Part shown: piece by piece, positions 26,077-37,864 of the stretch
Position numbering within the stretch: the first letter of the stretch is position 1
How the letters are laid out: each line of letters opens with the position of its first letter
Assembly (NCBI GenBank): GCA_030522415.1
Contig: CM060121.1
Location: 51,001-115,000 of the forward strand
Length of the DNA: 64,000 bases
Direction: 5' to 3'
Origin: Channallabes apus
Taxonomy: Eukaryota; Chordata; Actinopteri; Siluriformes; Clariidae
The notes under the pieces: model-generated
Database searches by the model: none
Seen by the model: only the letters and a program-made list of their open reading frames with translations
Told to the model about the DNA's origin: nothing
Made by a program: the position numbers and the translations under genes

Positions 26077-26108
<32 letters not shown>
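24630..26108 (+). mobile_element. L2-type LINE, 5'-truncated and internally deleted
   Basis: It carries the end of an L2/CR1-group ORF2: KATGRRLERLYRKTGLTVH, then a long open stretch (from 24731) with SVSKLILKSNSSSCHLDPAP and VTPVLKKPNLD and FNYRPISN. It jumps directly to the C-terminal VKNVGVIFDSTLSFQPHI, RIDYCNALFIGLP, NSAARILTHTKRSAHITPIL and LHWLPVAYRIKF. The catalytic heart of the RT is therefore deleted in frame. The 3' end has the conserved GTGTCCTTGAG...CGCTATATA region and an (ATT)n tail. Confidence 0.9.
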
Positions 26109-26109
<1 letters not shown>

Positions 26110-26950
26110 GTGAACACCAGCAAGCCAGTTGCACTTTAGCAATACACAACCATGCCATAACTCTGTTCTACTATGTCTAATGATGATGACCCCTTCTTTT
26201 CCTTCTCCATATTCTCCTCTTCTATTCACTCTGCTATAATTTAATCTTTTATCAGAACTGAGCAAGACATAATTGAGGGTTTTTGGCTCTACTGTGTTCT
26301 TTGTGATCCTGAGAGCTGCCAGTGGTTTGCATTTTGAGACTCTTGACTGGAGATGCTGCCAATTATACTCCTAATTCCTCTAGAGTGTTTCTGACTTGGC
26401 TAGATCCTTCAACAAGGAAAGAATTCAAAAATCATCCATTTCTGTTGTCTTCTGTGATCGCCCAGGTCTTTTGTCTGTTGCTGAGCCCACCAGTGCATTC
26501 CTACTTTTTAAGAATGTACCAGATTGTCGATTGAAGTTCCTGCACTCTCTCCGATAGGTCTGTTTGGTTTTTCAGGCTAATGATCAGCACCTCTCTGAAC
26601 TGTATATTGAGAGATGCCATGAACAGATACACAATTCATATCCAACACTCAGAATCAACTCTAGACCTTTTATCTGCTTAATTTGTCAGAAAATAATCAA
26701 GAAGCAGACCCTAGAAGTTGCTCAGTGGTTAAGGCACTGGACGACAGATGAAAAGGTCCGAGATTCCAGAGTCACAAAGTTGCTGCTGTTGGGCCCTTAC
26801 CCCTCAACTGGTCAAGTTGCTTTGGATAAGGGCTTCTGCTGTGAATGTATTGTAAGACACTGAATATATTTCTTGTACATCTATACAAGTTTGAAGATTT
26901 GGTATAGTATTCTTGGATTACTTGTGAAAAAGTCTCAAAAATGCTTTAAA

Positions 26951-27027
<77 letters not shown>

Positions 27028-27243
27028 CATGTTGCACTAGCACTGTCTCACTGCATTATGGTGTTCTTTGTCTAGAATTATTTTAGAGAATGTTTTATTA
27101 TCATTTGACAATGAATTTTCATTTTCATAGATGAAAGTAATGAAGAAAGGAGAAGTGTAATGAGAGACTGTGGAAAATAAAGACAAAAGGAACACTGATG
27201 AGAGACAGGCAAAAGCGAGAGGCTGACTTGACGAAGTGCTCAC
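26110..27243. other. cacna1a intron with a long (AT)n tract
   Basis: No exon is seen, including no sign of the 36-nt RRRGRPRGNNLS exon known in mammals. A (TA)n run of about 75 bp spans 26952-27026, roughly 220 bp from the donor of the MREMGRDG exon. Confidence 0.6.
26952..27026. repeat. (TA)n microsatellite
   Basis: About 37 TA units; self-complementary and likely unstable. Confidence 0.95.
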
Positions 27244-27357
27244 TTGGTTATCTGCTGGGAGTCGAGGCATGGAAGCTGCCCTGCTGTGGCCTTCCATTTG
27301 CAGGAAGGGCTCAGTGTCCGAGAACCCGTCCCGCCCCATCTCTCTCATCTCTACTGT
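27244..27357 (-). CDS. cacna1a: cacna1a exon: C-tail MREMGRDG segment
   Basis: A 114-nt exon of 38 codons, phase 0 at both ends. It reads [20 protein letters not shown] and then [18 protein letters not shown]. Mammalian Cav2.1 has [20 protein letters not shown] and [13 protein letters not shown], so identity is high. The acceptor is TTTTCTGCAG and the donor CAA/GTGAGC. In mammals a 36-nt exon (RRRGRPRGNNLS) may follow; I could not find it in the 18 kb intron downstream. Confidence 0.95.
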
Positions 27358-27639
27358 CTGCAGAAAACAGAGTGAGAGAGAGCATGCGTGACCCCCGCAG
27401 ACAGAACGACAGCTTACTAAGGAGATGTGTGATGGAACAGTCCCGCCTCAACTGCGTCTTTATGCCTGACTACTCATTGTAAATGGCCTTATAAATGTTT
27501 CATAAATCATTAGGAACGCCTGCACGCCTCCACATTTATGCAGTTATCCTTTGGCTAATCATGTATAAGCAGCACAATGCAGAACATCATGCAGAAAGAG
27601 ATCTAGAGACTAATAAAAAAGTTGCACATTTAGTGCCAT

Positions 27640-28025
27640 TAGTTTTGATTATACACACTCTGTGGAGTCCAGGTCATGTGTGAAAATGATTCCTCATGCT
27701 ACCAGAGCCGGTCACACACACTCTCTTCCACTGAGTCCTGGAATACGGCGCGTGCCATCAGAGAAGAGAAGCTCCATAGATGTGATACCCTGGTGATTCA
27801 GTACATTCAGGTGGTCAGCTGACTTCATTTTATTGCCCCATAACATTACTGAGTCTCGACCTGATCACCTGATCAACCCCAGATCTGTCTCCAGAGGACG
27901 TGTACAGTGGACACTATGTATGATGAAGCATGACTTCATGCGCTTCCCTTCTTACCCTGACACGACCATCACTCTGGAATAGGGTCAGTCTGGGGTCATC
28001 AGGTCACATGACCTTTTCCCATCAA
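27640..28025 (+). repeat. Unnamed interspersed repeat, longer copy
   Basis: The shared blocks with 16275-16450 are separated here by extra segments around 27690-27810 and 27885-27965. Either this is the fuller form, or the other copy is internally deleted. Confidence 0.7.
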
Positions 28026-28116
28026 ACTGAAGCCTTTTTTCTGATAAGTCTCAATAACAAGTGGTTATCTTATAGACACGCAGCTGTTTAGTCCTAATCC
28101 TGTGAGTTCTCCTTAC

Positions 28117-28117
<1 letters not shown>

Positions 28118-28160
<43 letters not shown>
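28118..28160. repeat. (GT)n microsatellite
   Basis: About 21 GT units in the intron between 27357 and 29256. Confidence 0.95.
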
Positions 28161-28161
<1 letters not shown>

Positions 28162-29255
28162 TCTCTGATCACACTCATTTACAATGTGTTTCTGACCACA
28201 TTGTTTCTGTGAAGTTGGGGTTCATCACTATCCTCCCAGGGTTTAATTAATATGTTGGACAGTTCTTCAACTACAGTCATTTCAGCTCAATCTGCTTAGT
28301 TATTTTCTTTGCTACAAATAAAAAATTTGACATTTCTACATTCCAACTTTTTATGTTAGTTTGTTTTGGCTAGGCAGTGAAGTAATTCTCTTTAATCTCT
28401 CCTGTGAGCCAAGAACGTGAATCTGAGATATAATTGGGACAGATTCACCTATACTGGAGAGCTAAATGCTAGCTACCTTTTTTATCTCCAGCTGACCAGA
28501 CAGATCAATCTCCTCTGACCTTAAATCACTGTTATTTGCAAGATTCTGTGTAAACCCTAGAGATTTTGGTGTGATATAATCCCAACATTCCACAGTGAAA
28601 GCTACAGAGATCACAAGAGACTTGACTTGACACATTGTTTGATGTTTGATGTGAACAGTGATTAAAGCTCTTGCCCTGTATCTGTATACATTGTGCTGCT
28701 GCTGCATGATTGGCTGATTCCCTATCAGAGCTGGACGGGAGTGTATTAATGCTTGACCATGTGGAAGACCAGAGAGGTTCAAACATCCCTGTGAGACAGC
28801 AATGAATGAGCACATAAGATGAAATGAGCTTTTACTATCAGACAGAGAAACTGGAAGTAAAACAGGAGAAACAATGAGTGTGCGCGAGTTTCAGAGAGCA
28901 GCTTGGATCACAGAATTGCGCGTATCTCATGTAAAATAAAGAACATTTTAAGGCTCTATAAAATCCTTCAGACAGATTAATCTTGGAGAGTACAGTAGAT
29001 CAATAAAGTCCCAAAGTATTCCAACAAGAACTGTCACTTACTGTCACTCCTAAAAATATACACAAATTATAAAGTGTATACATAAGATTATAAACTCCAC
29101 ATAAAGCCACATAAAGCACAAAATCTCTGTGTGCATCTTTATTAGAATCACAAGTTCATGTTTGTCTGTATGGCAAGGTGTTGGAACTATTTCTGTGTGT
29201 ATAAAAGTGCATATAAAGGTGTTGTGATTGTGCTGGGTGTGTGTATTCAGGTTAC
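28161..29255. other. cacna1a intron, nothing recognised
   Basis: No exon, transposon end or long repeat is recognisable in this stretch. Confidence 0.5.
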
Positions 29256-29391
29256 CTGCGATGTAGGTCGATTCTCAGACATGTCGCCTGATCCCTGTCC
29301 TTCCGGGCTCCAGCTCCCTGCTTTCTGAGACATCTCCTGAGCTCTGGCCGTCACCCATGACTGGCTCTCCGGGATGCCGCCATCCACAGCC
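29256..29391 (-). CDS. cacna1a: cacna1a exon: C-tail SWVTxRAQEM segment
   Basis: A 136-nt exon reading AVDGGIPESQSWVTARAQEM and then SQKAGSWSPEGQGSG, ending in ENRPTSQ. It matches mammalian [26 protein letters not shown] in order and spacing. The acceptor is TGGTTAG; the exon starts with one base finishing the Leu codon split with the exon at 31519. The donor is CAG/GTAACC. No fixed domain is known; the segment is probably intrinsically disordered. Confidence 0.92.
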
Positions 29392-29742
29392 CTAACCATA
29401 TACACAGCTAGATTGCTTTTCTCTCTTAAACACTAATAACAATCATTACTGCTTCTGATGTTCAATCCCCAAAACTTCACTGTTATTTAGATTAACGCCC
29501 TATACCCACACACATTTGGCAAGAGTCTGTTGATTATCTAGATATTGGCAAATGAAAGATTAGCTGGACTTGCCACAGAGAGTACCACATCACTACTGTA
29601 GAAGGCATGTGACCTCCTATATGTTAATTCATATGTCCCATTCGATAAAGTGTAAATGATCAGAGACATAAGAAATATAATGTAAGAAGTAGTATCCATA
29701 AAATTTGGACAAAAGATCTTTAACATAAGGACATAAACATTT

Positions 29743-30918
29743 CACCACGTTCCAAATTATTACAGAAATGATATATTTCCCTGATTTCCATAACTAGTCA
29801 ATGCAAATGACAGTCAGTATAATTTTCAAGTCATTAACCATTAGGGTATATTTCGAATTTTATTGAACCAACCTCCTAATGATATTTATTTCAAAAATAA
29901 AAAACTGAAAACACACTGTTCCAAATTATTATGCACAACAGAGTTCAAACATTTTATAGGTTTTAAAGAACTGAAAATAGGTTTTTGTTGAATTTGCAAC
30001 ATTATGAGGTCATATTTACTGAAATAAAAAACTATTTCAATCAAAAACATCCTAACAGGGCTACATGTTTCATCTTAACAGAGGCCCCTTCTTTGATATC
30101 ACCTTCACAATGACCTTCGTCATTTTCACACCTTCACGGACGCTACAGGGGCCTACCGGCCCATGATTCCGGCCCAAAACATGACTCCAGCACCTCCTTG
30201 TTGACATTGCAGCCTTGTTGGGACACCCACCAACCATCCACTACTCCATCCATCTGGACCATCCAGGGTCGCACGACACTCATCAGTAAACAAGACTTTA
30301 AAACTTGTCTTCATGTATGCCTGGACCCACTGCAACCGGTTCTGCTTGTGAGCATTGATTAGGGGCCGAATAGTAGGTTTATGCACAACTGCAAGCCTTT
30401 AAAGGATCCTACACCTTGAGGTTCGCAGGACTCCAGAGGCACCAGCAGCTTCAAATACCTGTTTGCTGCTTTGTAATGGCATTTCAGCAGCTGCTCTCTT
30501 AATCTGATGAATTTGTCTTGCAGAAACCTTCTTCATTCTGCCTTTATCTGCACGAACCTGTCTGTGCGCTGAATCAGACACAAATGTCTTCACAGTACGA
30601 TGATCACGCTTAAGTTTTCATGAAATATCTAATGTTTTTATACCTTGTCCAAGGCATTGCAATACTTGATGCTTTTCGGCAGCAGAGATCCTTTTTCTTT
30701 CCCATATTGCTTGAAACCTGCGACCTGTTTAATAATGTGGAACAACCTTCTTCAGTACTTTTCCTTTAATTGGGCTCATCTGGCAAACTAATTATCACAC
30801 GTGTCTGAGATTCATTTCAGTGATCCAAAGAGCCCTGAGACACAACACCATCCATTAACTAAACAGTTAATGTTTATGGCACTTACATCCAATTTGCATA
30901 ATAATTTGGAACGCAGTG
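29743..30918 (-). mobile_element. Tc1-like DNA transposon, decayed
   Basis: The ends contain GTTCCAAATTATTA at the left and TAATAATTTGGAACGCAGTG at the right, with TA following at 30919. A further inner copy of the end motif lies near 29918. The transposase is on the minus strand and broken. The element is about 1.18 kb, shorter than a full Tc1 element, so internal sequence has been lost. Confidence 0.88.
30153..30720 (-). pseudogene. Tc1 transposase remnant
   Basis: The minus-strand frames hold GRMKKVSARQIHQIKRAAAE (DNA-binding helix-turn-helix region) and then NRLQWVQAYMKTSFKVLFTD, ECRATLDGPDGW and GAGVMFWAGIMGR. The first catalytic Asp in LFTDE is present. The second half of the catalytic domain is missing and at least one frameshift separates the two pieces. 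Confidence 0.85.
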
Positions 30919-31518
30919 TAGTGTAGAGAGACTTATTTTATAATTTAGAGAATGAGGACGCTGGCTGTATAGGAGGCTTAGTGATAAGTAGTCACATTAC
31001 TTAGCCAACCACCTTAAACGTGTGCTTGGTAGGGATGGGCAGAATGTGCTGAAATCATGTCTCTGGGTTTGTATACCGTATTACCGCCACAATAAACAGA
31101 TTACCTCAACTCAGAGCTCCAGGGTGAACTATATGGTGATGCAATTCATGATCAAGGGATTTGTGACAGCTTACATATACCCTGAATTTAAGGGAAACTA
31201 CTAAAAGGACATTATGACAGTAAAGTGGGGTCTGTCAAACCCACAGGGAGCCTACTAACAGCTACTGACCACTAAAGGACCAGGAGTAAGACTGGAGGTA
31301 AGCAGAAAAAGCAATCTCTCTAATCCACAATGAAACATGTGTCATGGTAGTGTCAGTTTTCAAGGAATTATACACTATTTAAATATATATTTGCAACAAA
31401 TTAATTATGAGAAGTACACTTATTCCTTTGTATTCTGATGTATATTTTCCCCTGTCTGTCCAATTTGAAAAGAAAGCAGAAGCACTGGGGCAAAACATGA
31501 CAAAAAACATCTACTTAC
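30919..31518. other. cacna1a intron, nothing recognised
   Basis: No exon or repeat is recognised between the Tc1 element and the exon at 31519. Confidence 0.5.
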
Positions 31519-31625
31519 AAGTTATTAGGCTCCAGTCGTGGTGCAGAAAGGCCATTGAGTCCCTGACCAGCGTTCTGTGTTGGTGATGGTGCCTCCAGGC
31601 GCTGAAACATTAATGGCGTTCGATT
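31519..31625 (-). CDS. cacna1a: cacna1a exon: proximal C-tail (MFQR segment)
   Basis: A 107-nt exon reading [20 protein letters not shown], then [15 protein letters not shown]. It corresponds to the mammalian segment [20 protein letters not shown], so orthology is clear even though the second half has diverged. It starts in phase 0 after ACACAG and ends with TT of a split Leu codon at a consensus donor, GTAAGT. It is isolated by about 16.6 kb of transposon-rich intron upstream. Confidence 0.93.
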
Positions 31626-32273
31626 CTGTGTAAGATACAACATGGCCTATAGCTGGTATCAGGCAAGCAGATGGAAAAATGGGGGGTGTTTGGGACTGTG
31701 GGGGGTAGTGGGGGGAGGGGGGTAGCGATAGAAGGCATCCCAGGTGCAAATAGGATTAGATCCAACACAAGGCAGTTAAATTGCTCAGCCAAGAGGAATT
31801 CTGGGATTTAGTGTCTGGTGAGTCAATGAAGTGAACCTGTGAGCCAAGCTGTAAGAAGAATGTTAATGGTAGGATGGTGAGAATTCATTTACTTTGATAA
31901 GGCTGGTAAATGAATGACACTGGCAACCAGGAAAAGAACCATGATGTCTCATTTATCTAATTACTCAGACAGGGTGCAACTGCATGTAGCATTATGGCTA
32001 CAATATAACTTTAAAGCCATCTTCTGGAAGAATTTTATCAGCAGTGACCAGTAATTATCTGCCTTTGGCCAGTCAGGGACAAACACAAACTGTGAAATAA
32101 CCTAATGAATGTAAATATAAAATCTAATTTTAGTGATATAGCAATAGATTTGTTTCCCCTCGGGTTGATTTTTTTTAATTTGAAGATTATATTTGATGTA
32201 ATTTACGGTTTAATTCAAATTTTGTTTACTTCCTTTAGTAAGAAGCGAAACTGTTGACTTGACTAAAATCCTT

Positions 32274-32526
32274 AGAAGAGGCCTCATTTTTCCTCCGAGT
32301 GGTGCAGTGGTAAAGTGCTCACCCTATCATCCGGAAATCGCGAGTTCGATTCCCGGGTGATGCCGCCCAGCTGGTTCGGAGGAAACATGTGATAGTCTTC
32401 GGCCCCCCTGACTGAGTGGTAGTAGTAGCCTTAATGTGGGAGCCCCCTAGTGACGGGGAGGAATTGGACATGACTAAATTAGGGAGAAAATCGGGAAAAC
32501 TATTTAAAAAAGAAGAGGCCTCATTT
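32274..32526 (+). mobile_element. tRNA-derived SINE, second family
   Basis: A SINE of about 220 bp (32290-32510) with A-box-like GAGTGGTGCAGTGGTAAAGT and B-box GAGTTCGATTCC. A 16-bp target duplication, AGAAGAGGCCTCATTT, flanks it at 32274-32289 and 32511-32526. The body (CCCCTAGTGACGGGGAGGAA, AAATTAGGGAGAAAATCGGG) differs from the SINE at 19704. Confidence 0.9.
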
Positions 32527-32834
32527 ATTTATGTTTCTGTAAATGTCACAACACCAACCAGAACAAAAATCTTCCACTGAATCAACAGAAAGGGTGATTT
32601 TCTTTGTACTTGTATGTATGTATATAAATCTCATAAAAATGCACAGAAATGCAAAACATCTTCCATCAGCTGAGTTCCCTTTCAAAGGTTACACTCCATG
32701 CTGTGTGAAAACGCTATGGGAACATCTTGTCATGTTGCCAGTTGTGAAGCATGTGTGTATCATACACGCCACATTTTGGATTATATAACCTCAGTCGGGT
32801 GACGTTATCTGATGAGACGCACCTGCAGGTTATA

Positions 32835-34288
32835 CAGGTCCTTCTAAAAAAATTTGCATATTTTGATAAAGTTCATTATTTTCTGTAATGTACTGATAAA
32901 CATTAGACTTTCATATATTTTAGATTCATTACACACAACTGAAGTAGTTCAAGCCTTTTATTGTTTTAATATTGATGATTGTGGCATACAGCTCATGAAA
33001 ACCCAAAATCCCTATCTCAAAAAATTAGCATATTTCATCCGACCAATAAAGGAAAAGTGTTTTTAATACAAAAAAAGTCAACCTTCAAATTATTATGTTC
33101 AGTTCTGCACTCAATACTTGGTCGGGAATCCTTTTGCAAATTCTTGTGTCTTGTGTCTCTCAACTTTCTCTTCACAATATCCCACAGATTCTCTATGGGG
33201 TTCAGGTCAGGAGAGTTGGCAGGCCAATTGAGCACAGTAATACCATGGTCAGTAAACCATTTACCAGTGGTTTTGGCACTGTGAGCAGGTGCCAGGTCGT
33301 GCTGAAAAATGAAATCTTCATCTCCATAAAGCTTTTCAGCAGATGGAGGCATGAAGTGCTCCAAAATCTCCTGATAGCTAGCTGCATTGACTCTGCCCTT
33401 GATAAAACACAGTGGACCAACACCAGCAGCTGACATGGCACCCCAGACCATCACTGACTGTGGGTACTTGACACTGGACTTCAGGCATTTTGGCATTTCC
33501 CTCTCCCCAGTCTTCCTCCAGACTCTGGCACCTTGATTTCCCAATGACATGCAAAATTTGCAACCTGTAGCCCATTTCCTGCACACGCCTGTACACGGTG
33601 GCTCTGGATGTTTCTACTCCAGACTCAGTCCACTGCTTCCGCAGGTCCCCCAAGGTCTGGAATCGGTCCTTCTCCACAATCTTCCTCAGGGCCCGGTCAC
33701 CTCTTCTCGTTGTGCAGCGTTTTCTGCCACACTTTTTCCTTCCCACAGACTTCCCACTGAGGTGCCTTGATACAGCACTCTGGGAACAGCCTATTCGTTC
33801 AGAAATGTCTTTCTGTGTCTTACCCTCTTGCTTGAGGGTGTCAATGATGGCCTTCTGGACAGCAGTCAGGTCGGCAGTCTTACCCATGATTGCAGTTTTG
33901 AGTAATGAACCAGGCTGGGAGTTTTTAAAAGCCTCAGGAATCTTTTGCAGGTGTTTAGAGTTAATTAGTTGATTCAGATGATTAGGTTAATAGCTCGTTT
34001 AGAGAAACTTTTCATGATATGCTAATTTTTTGGGTTTTCATGAGCTGTATGCCACAATCATCAATATTAAAACAATAAAAGGCTTGAACTACTTCAGTTG
34101 TGTGTAATGAATCTAAAATATATGAAAGTCTAATGTTTATCAGTACATTACAGAAAATAATGAACTTCATAATAATAATAATAAAAATTTTATTTATAAG
34201 CGCCTTTCAAAACTCTCAAGGAAACTGTACAAAAAACAATCATTATACAAATTTTATCACAATATGCAAATTTTTTGAGAAGGACCTG
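32835..34288 (-). mobile_element. Tc1-like DNA transposon with an L2 fragment in its right end
   Basis: Long terminal inverted repeats start CAGGTCCTTCTAAAAAAATT and end in the complement (...GAGAAGGACCTG), flanked by TA at 32833-32834 and 34289-34290. The right repeat is interrupted near 34170-34255 by an insert of about 85 bp with (AATA)n and AGCGCCTTTCAAAACTCTCAAGG, which is the reverse complement of an L2-type 3' end. The transposase on the minus strand is nearly full but broken. Confidence 0.93.
33060..33887 (-). pseudogene. Tc1 transposase, internally deleted
   Basis: The start MGKTADLTAVQKAIIDTLKQ is intact, followed by the paired helix-turn-helix region (DISERIGCSQSAVSRHLSGK, RKKCGRKRCTTRRGD). 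After GYRLQ the frame jumps, by a deletion of roughly 35 codons and a frame change near 33550, to KFCMSLGNQGARVWRK. The lost segment includes the first catalytic Asp (SDES region). Downstream, FQHDLAPAHSAK and SPDLNPIENLWDIVKRK keep the second Asp and the final acidic residue. It is not functional as read. Confidence 0.88.
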
Positions 34289-35174
34289 TAAATAGGAGTG
34301 AACCAGAAGGGTTAGGGTTAGGAATAACACTGATATTGAAGTTATAACTGAAGTTATAACACATGCACATTGATTGCCCACAGGAGCAAGCTCACCCAGA
34401 ACAATCAATATTAGACGACAGATTTCTGTCGGGTGGCCAGGAGAGGGCACCACAACGCCGCTCTCTCTCCTCTTTTTTGATGACCTCCATAACGAATTAT
34501 CTCGTTCTTGGAATAAACCTCTCATCCCGTATTTTTGTACCATCGACTTCGTTCTATTCAAAAGCATGAGGTGATGTGTGGTGATGCCCCAGATAGAAGA
34601 GACGCTCGCGGGCTATCTCTCTCCTGGAACATCATCCTCATTAAAGAAGCCAACCCTTCCCTCCAAGCCGTGTAGAACTTCTTCTACCCTGGTAGGAAAG
34701 GCGTTCCAAGCAGCACGTCAGGCCGGCGATGACCATGGCGGTTTTGCAGGCGTACCAGGCTGATCTGCTGAATGATTTGAGCATGAGCGGCACTGTGAAT
34801 CAGGAAGCATTCACAGAATTACGCCGGGCTACAGATTTGTCCCTGCGCGTGACTAAAGAAACAGCCCGTACTATCGGCCGTTCTATGGCCTCCTTGGTGT
34901 CCGCTGAGAGGCACCTATGGCTAAATCTGACAGGCATCAAGGATAAGGATCGAATATTCCTCCTTGAAGCCCTTGTCTCACCCTCCGGCCTATTTGGCGA
35001 CGGAATTCCATCGCCACCAGGTTTCGAGAGGTTCCCAAGAGGAACGGGGGAGGGGGGGGAGGGGGGTGTCCAATTTTTACATTTCGCAGATTGTACCGCT
35101 ATCTAAAATAAATAAATACAGCTTCAAAATGTTGAAATGTTGACTGTCAAAGTGACTGCTCTCAAATCCTACCA

Positions 35175-35300
35175 AATTCAAATTCAAATTTTATTTGTCA
35201 CATACACAGTCATACAGTATGAAATGCAGTGAAATGCTTTTTTGCGACCACAGGGTCGCGACGGCAGCCACCTAGGCGCCATCATACCAAGCGATTGATT
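35175..35300. repeat. Unclassified insert in the DIRS element
   Basis: AATTCAAATTCAAATTTTAT, then TTTGTCACATACACAGTCAT and GTGAAATGCTT interrupt the DIRS coding region between Gag and RT. It looks like the end of a dispersed fish repeat; I cannot assign a class. Confidence 0.5.
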
Positions 35301-35344
35301 TGTGACAATCCAGTGAAGGACGCTTACTTTCATATAGAAATATT

Positions 35345-35833
35345 GCCACAACCAGAGGTGTCAAGTAACGAAGTACAAATACTTCATTACCTTACTTAAG
35401 TAGAAATTTTGCGTATCTATACTTTACTGGAGTAATTATTTTTCAGCCGACTTTTTACTTCTACTACTTACATTTTTAAGCAATTATCTGTACTTTCTAC
35501 TCCTTACATTTTAAAAATAGCCTCGTTACTCTATTTTTATGATCAGAACGCGCAACCCCCCCCCCCCGCCCCCCGTCGCATGATCAGAACGCGCAACCCC
35601 CCCCGGTCGCATGATAAGACCGCGCACAACCCCCCCCCCTTTGCTTTTGTCACCCCTCACGGTACTTTTACTTTTATCCTTTAAGTAGTTTTGAAACCAG
35701 TACTTTTAAACTTTTACTTAGGTAAAAAGCTTGGGTTGATACTTCAACTTCTAAAGAAGTATTTTTGAACCCTAGTATCTATACTTCTACTCAAGTAATG
35801 AATGTGAATACTTTTGACACCACTGGCCACAAC
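35345..35833. mobile_element. Non-autonomous hAT element in the DIRS RT
   Basis: A 473-bp element (35353-35825) with ends CAGAGGTGTCAAGTAACG and ACTTTTGACACCACTG and an exact 8-bp target duplication GCCACAAC (35345-35352, 35826-35833). There is no coding. The interior has poly-C tracts and ACTTCTACT-type repeats. Removing it restores the DIRS RT reading (ILPQH-RRFLRFTF). Confidence 0.93.
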
Positions 35834-37316
35834 ACAGGAGGTTCCTGAGGTTCACTTTCGGGAGCGAAGTTTACCAGTATCGGGTCCTTCCATTTGGACT
35901 TGCTCTCTCACCCGCACATATATAAAATGTACGGATGTAGTTCTGGCTCTTACGACTCCAGGGCATCCGTATTTGAATTACATAGACGACTGGCTAGCCC
36001 AGTCTCAGTAGGTAGCGCTTCGACATCAGCATGTCGTCCTAGCTCATCTTTGTTTCTAGGATTGAAACCCAAAAGTCGAATCCATTCTCTAGGAAATCAA
36101 GCTAGACCAGAAAGTGACCATCACTTTCAGATATCTTAGCTCTCATGGCAGCTGTATCCATGGTGACAACTTTGGGCCTCCTGCACATGAGAGCATTTCA
36201 GTTGTGTCTAAGTCAGGGGATTTCACTCTAGGGCCAACCCCCAATAAGGGTTACGCGCCAGATGCCTCGTACCCTTCCTACGTGGTTCAGACCCCAGTTT
36301 CTGACTCTGGGTCCCACTCTAAGTCTAAACGACAGACGCTTCCCTCACGGGCTGGGGTGCGGTCTTAGATGATCGTCCAGCCCAAGGGAGCTAGAGAGGC
36401 CTTCTTCTCGCGCGGCACACCAATTGCCTCGAAATGATGGCTCTATTTCTGGCCCTAAAGCACTTCCTCCAGCAGTTGAGAGGCTACCATGTCCTAGTGC
36501 GGGTGGACAACACTATGGCAATCTCATATATTAATCGCCAGGGCGGACTGTACTCGCGCCGCTAGTTATCTAGCGCACCAGGTTCCTCTCCTTCAGGGCG
36601 ATTTACATTCCAGGGCATATGAATGTGGGAGCAGTTGTACAGTCCAGTCAATCTCTGACACATGGGGAATGGAAACCCCACCCCGAAGTAGTCAGTCAAT
36701 TTGGGAGAGATTTCATGTAGCAGAGGTGGACCTCTTTGCCGCGTAAGATCAGCAAATGTTCCCTTTGCTACTCTCTGACTCTTCCAGCCCCCCAGGGTCT
36801 GGACACCTTGGCCCGTACGTGGCCCAGGTTACGTCTTTATGCGTTTTTCCTGATAGCTCTGCTCCCAGGAGTCTTGGCGCTAAGGCGCAGGGGATGATAT
36901 TTCATCCCCGGCCTGATCTTTGGAACCTTCATGTTCGATCCCTGAACGGGACCAATTAAGTTGTAAGCTGGTCTTCCATCCAGCGTAATTAAGACTATTC
37001 TAAGTGCTAGGGCTCCCTCCCCTAGAAGAGCTTATGCCCTCAAATGGAATGTATTTGAAAGTTGGTGCATGACGAAGCAGATAGACCCAGTCCACTGCCA
37101 AATTGTTTCAGTGCTGGAGCTTCTGCAGGAAAAGTTGTCCTCAGGCTTGTGCCCTAGTACTCTCAGGACGTACGTAACTGCTATTTCAGCCTGCCACGTC
37201 CCGATCGATGGGGTTACTGTGGGAAAACAACCTTTTAGTTACCCGTTCCATTCATGGAGCTAAACGGTTGAGGCCACCCACTAGAGCCACGGTCCCTTTT
37301 GTGGTTTTTATCTATC

Positions 37317-37862
37317 TGTCACGGCACACCAGGTCACGCCCACCTGTCAAACCAAGCCATGATCTCCCACAAATCCATTCCATACTCCAGTTCACAGTTT
37401 CAATTTTGCCACCTCATTAACCGGCTCCAGCACAGCTGTTCCTCATTTCAATCACAACCCTGCTCTATTTAACTTGCTCACAAACAACCACCCCTTGCCA
37501 GATTATTGTGTGCCTTAATGCCCAATTCTCCAGCGATTTCACCTGCCTTGCTACTCGGATCTCGACTCACGCTTTGTTTTACAGATCACGGCTTTGCTTC
37601 TTGTATTGGATTGTTGTTTGTTTGGATTTCTGGATAACGAACCCCGCTCTCGCATCTCGACCACGAATTCGGATCACGGACCCTGTTTGTCTTCTCGGCT
37701 TTGACCCACGCATGCTCACCACCGCGACTCTTCTCCACGAAGCAAGCACAGCACCCCTGCTTGCACCGCGGCCAACGCACGCCTCATCTTCACAAGGTAA
37801 TCAGTGCATTTAACAACACGCGCTCTGCACTTGGATCCACCACGCCCGTCCGGACCGTAACA
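37317..37862 (+). repeat. Gypsy-2 5' LTR
   Basis: TG...CA ends. TATA-like CTATTTAAC (37465-37473) lies about 28 bp before GCCAGATTAT (37497-37506), the inferred RNA start that pairs with the primer site. Confidence 0.95.
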
Positions 37863-37864
37863 GT

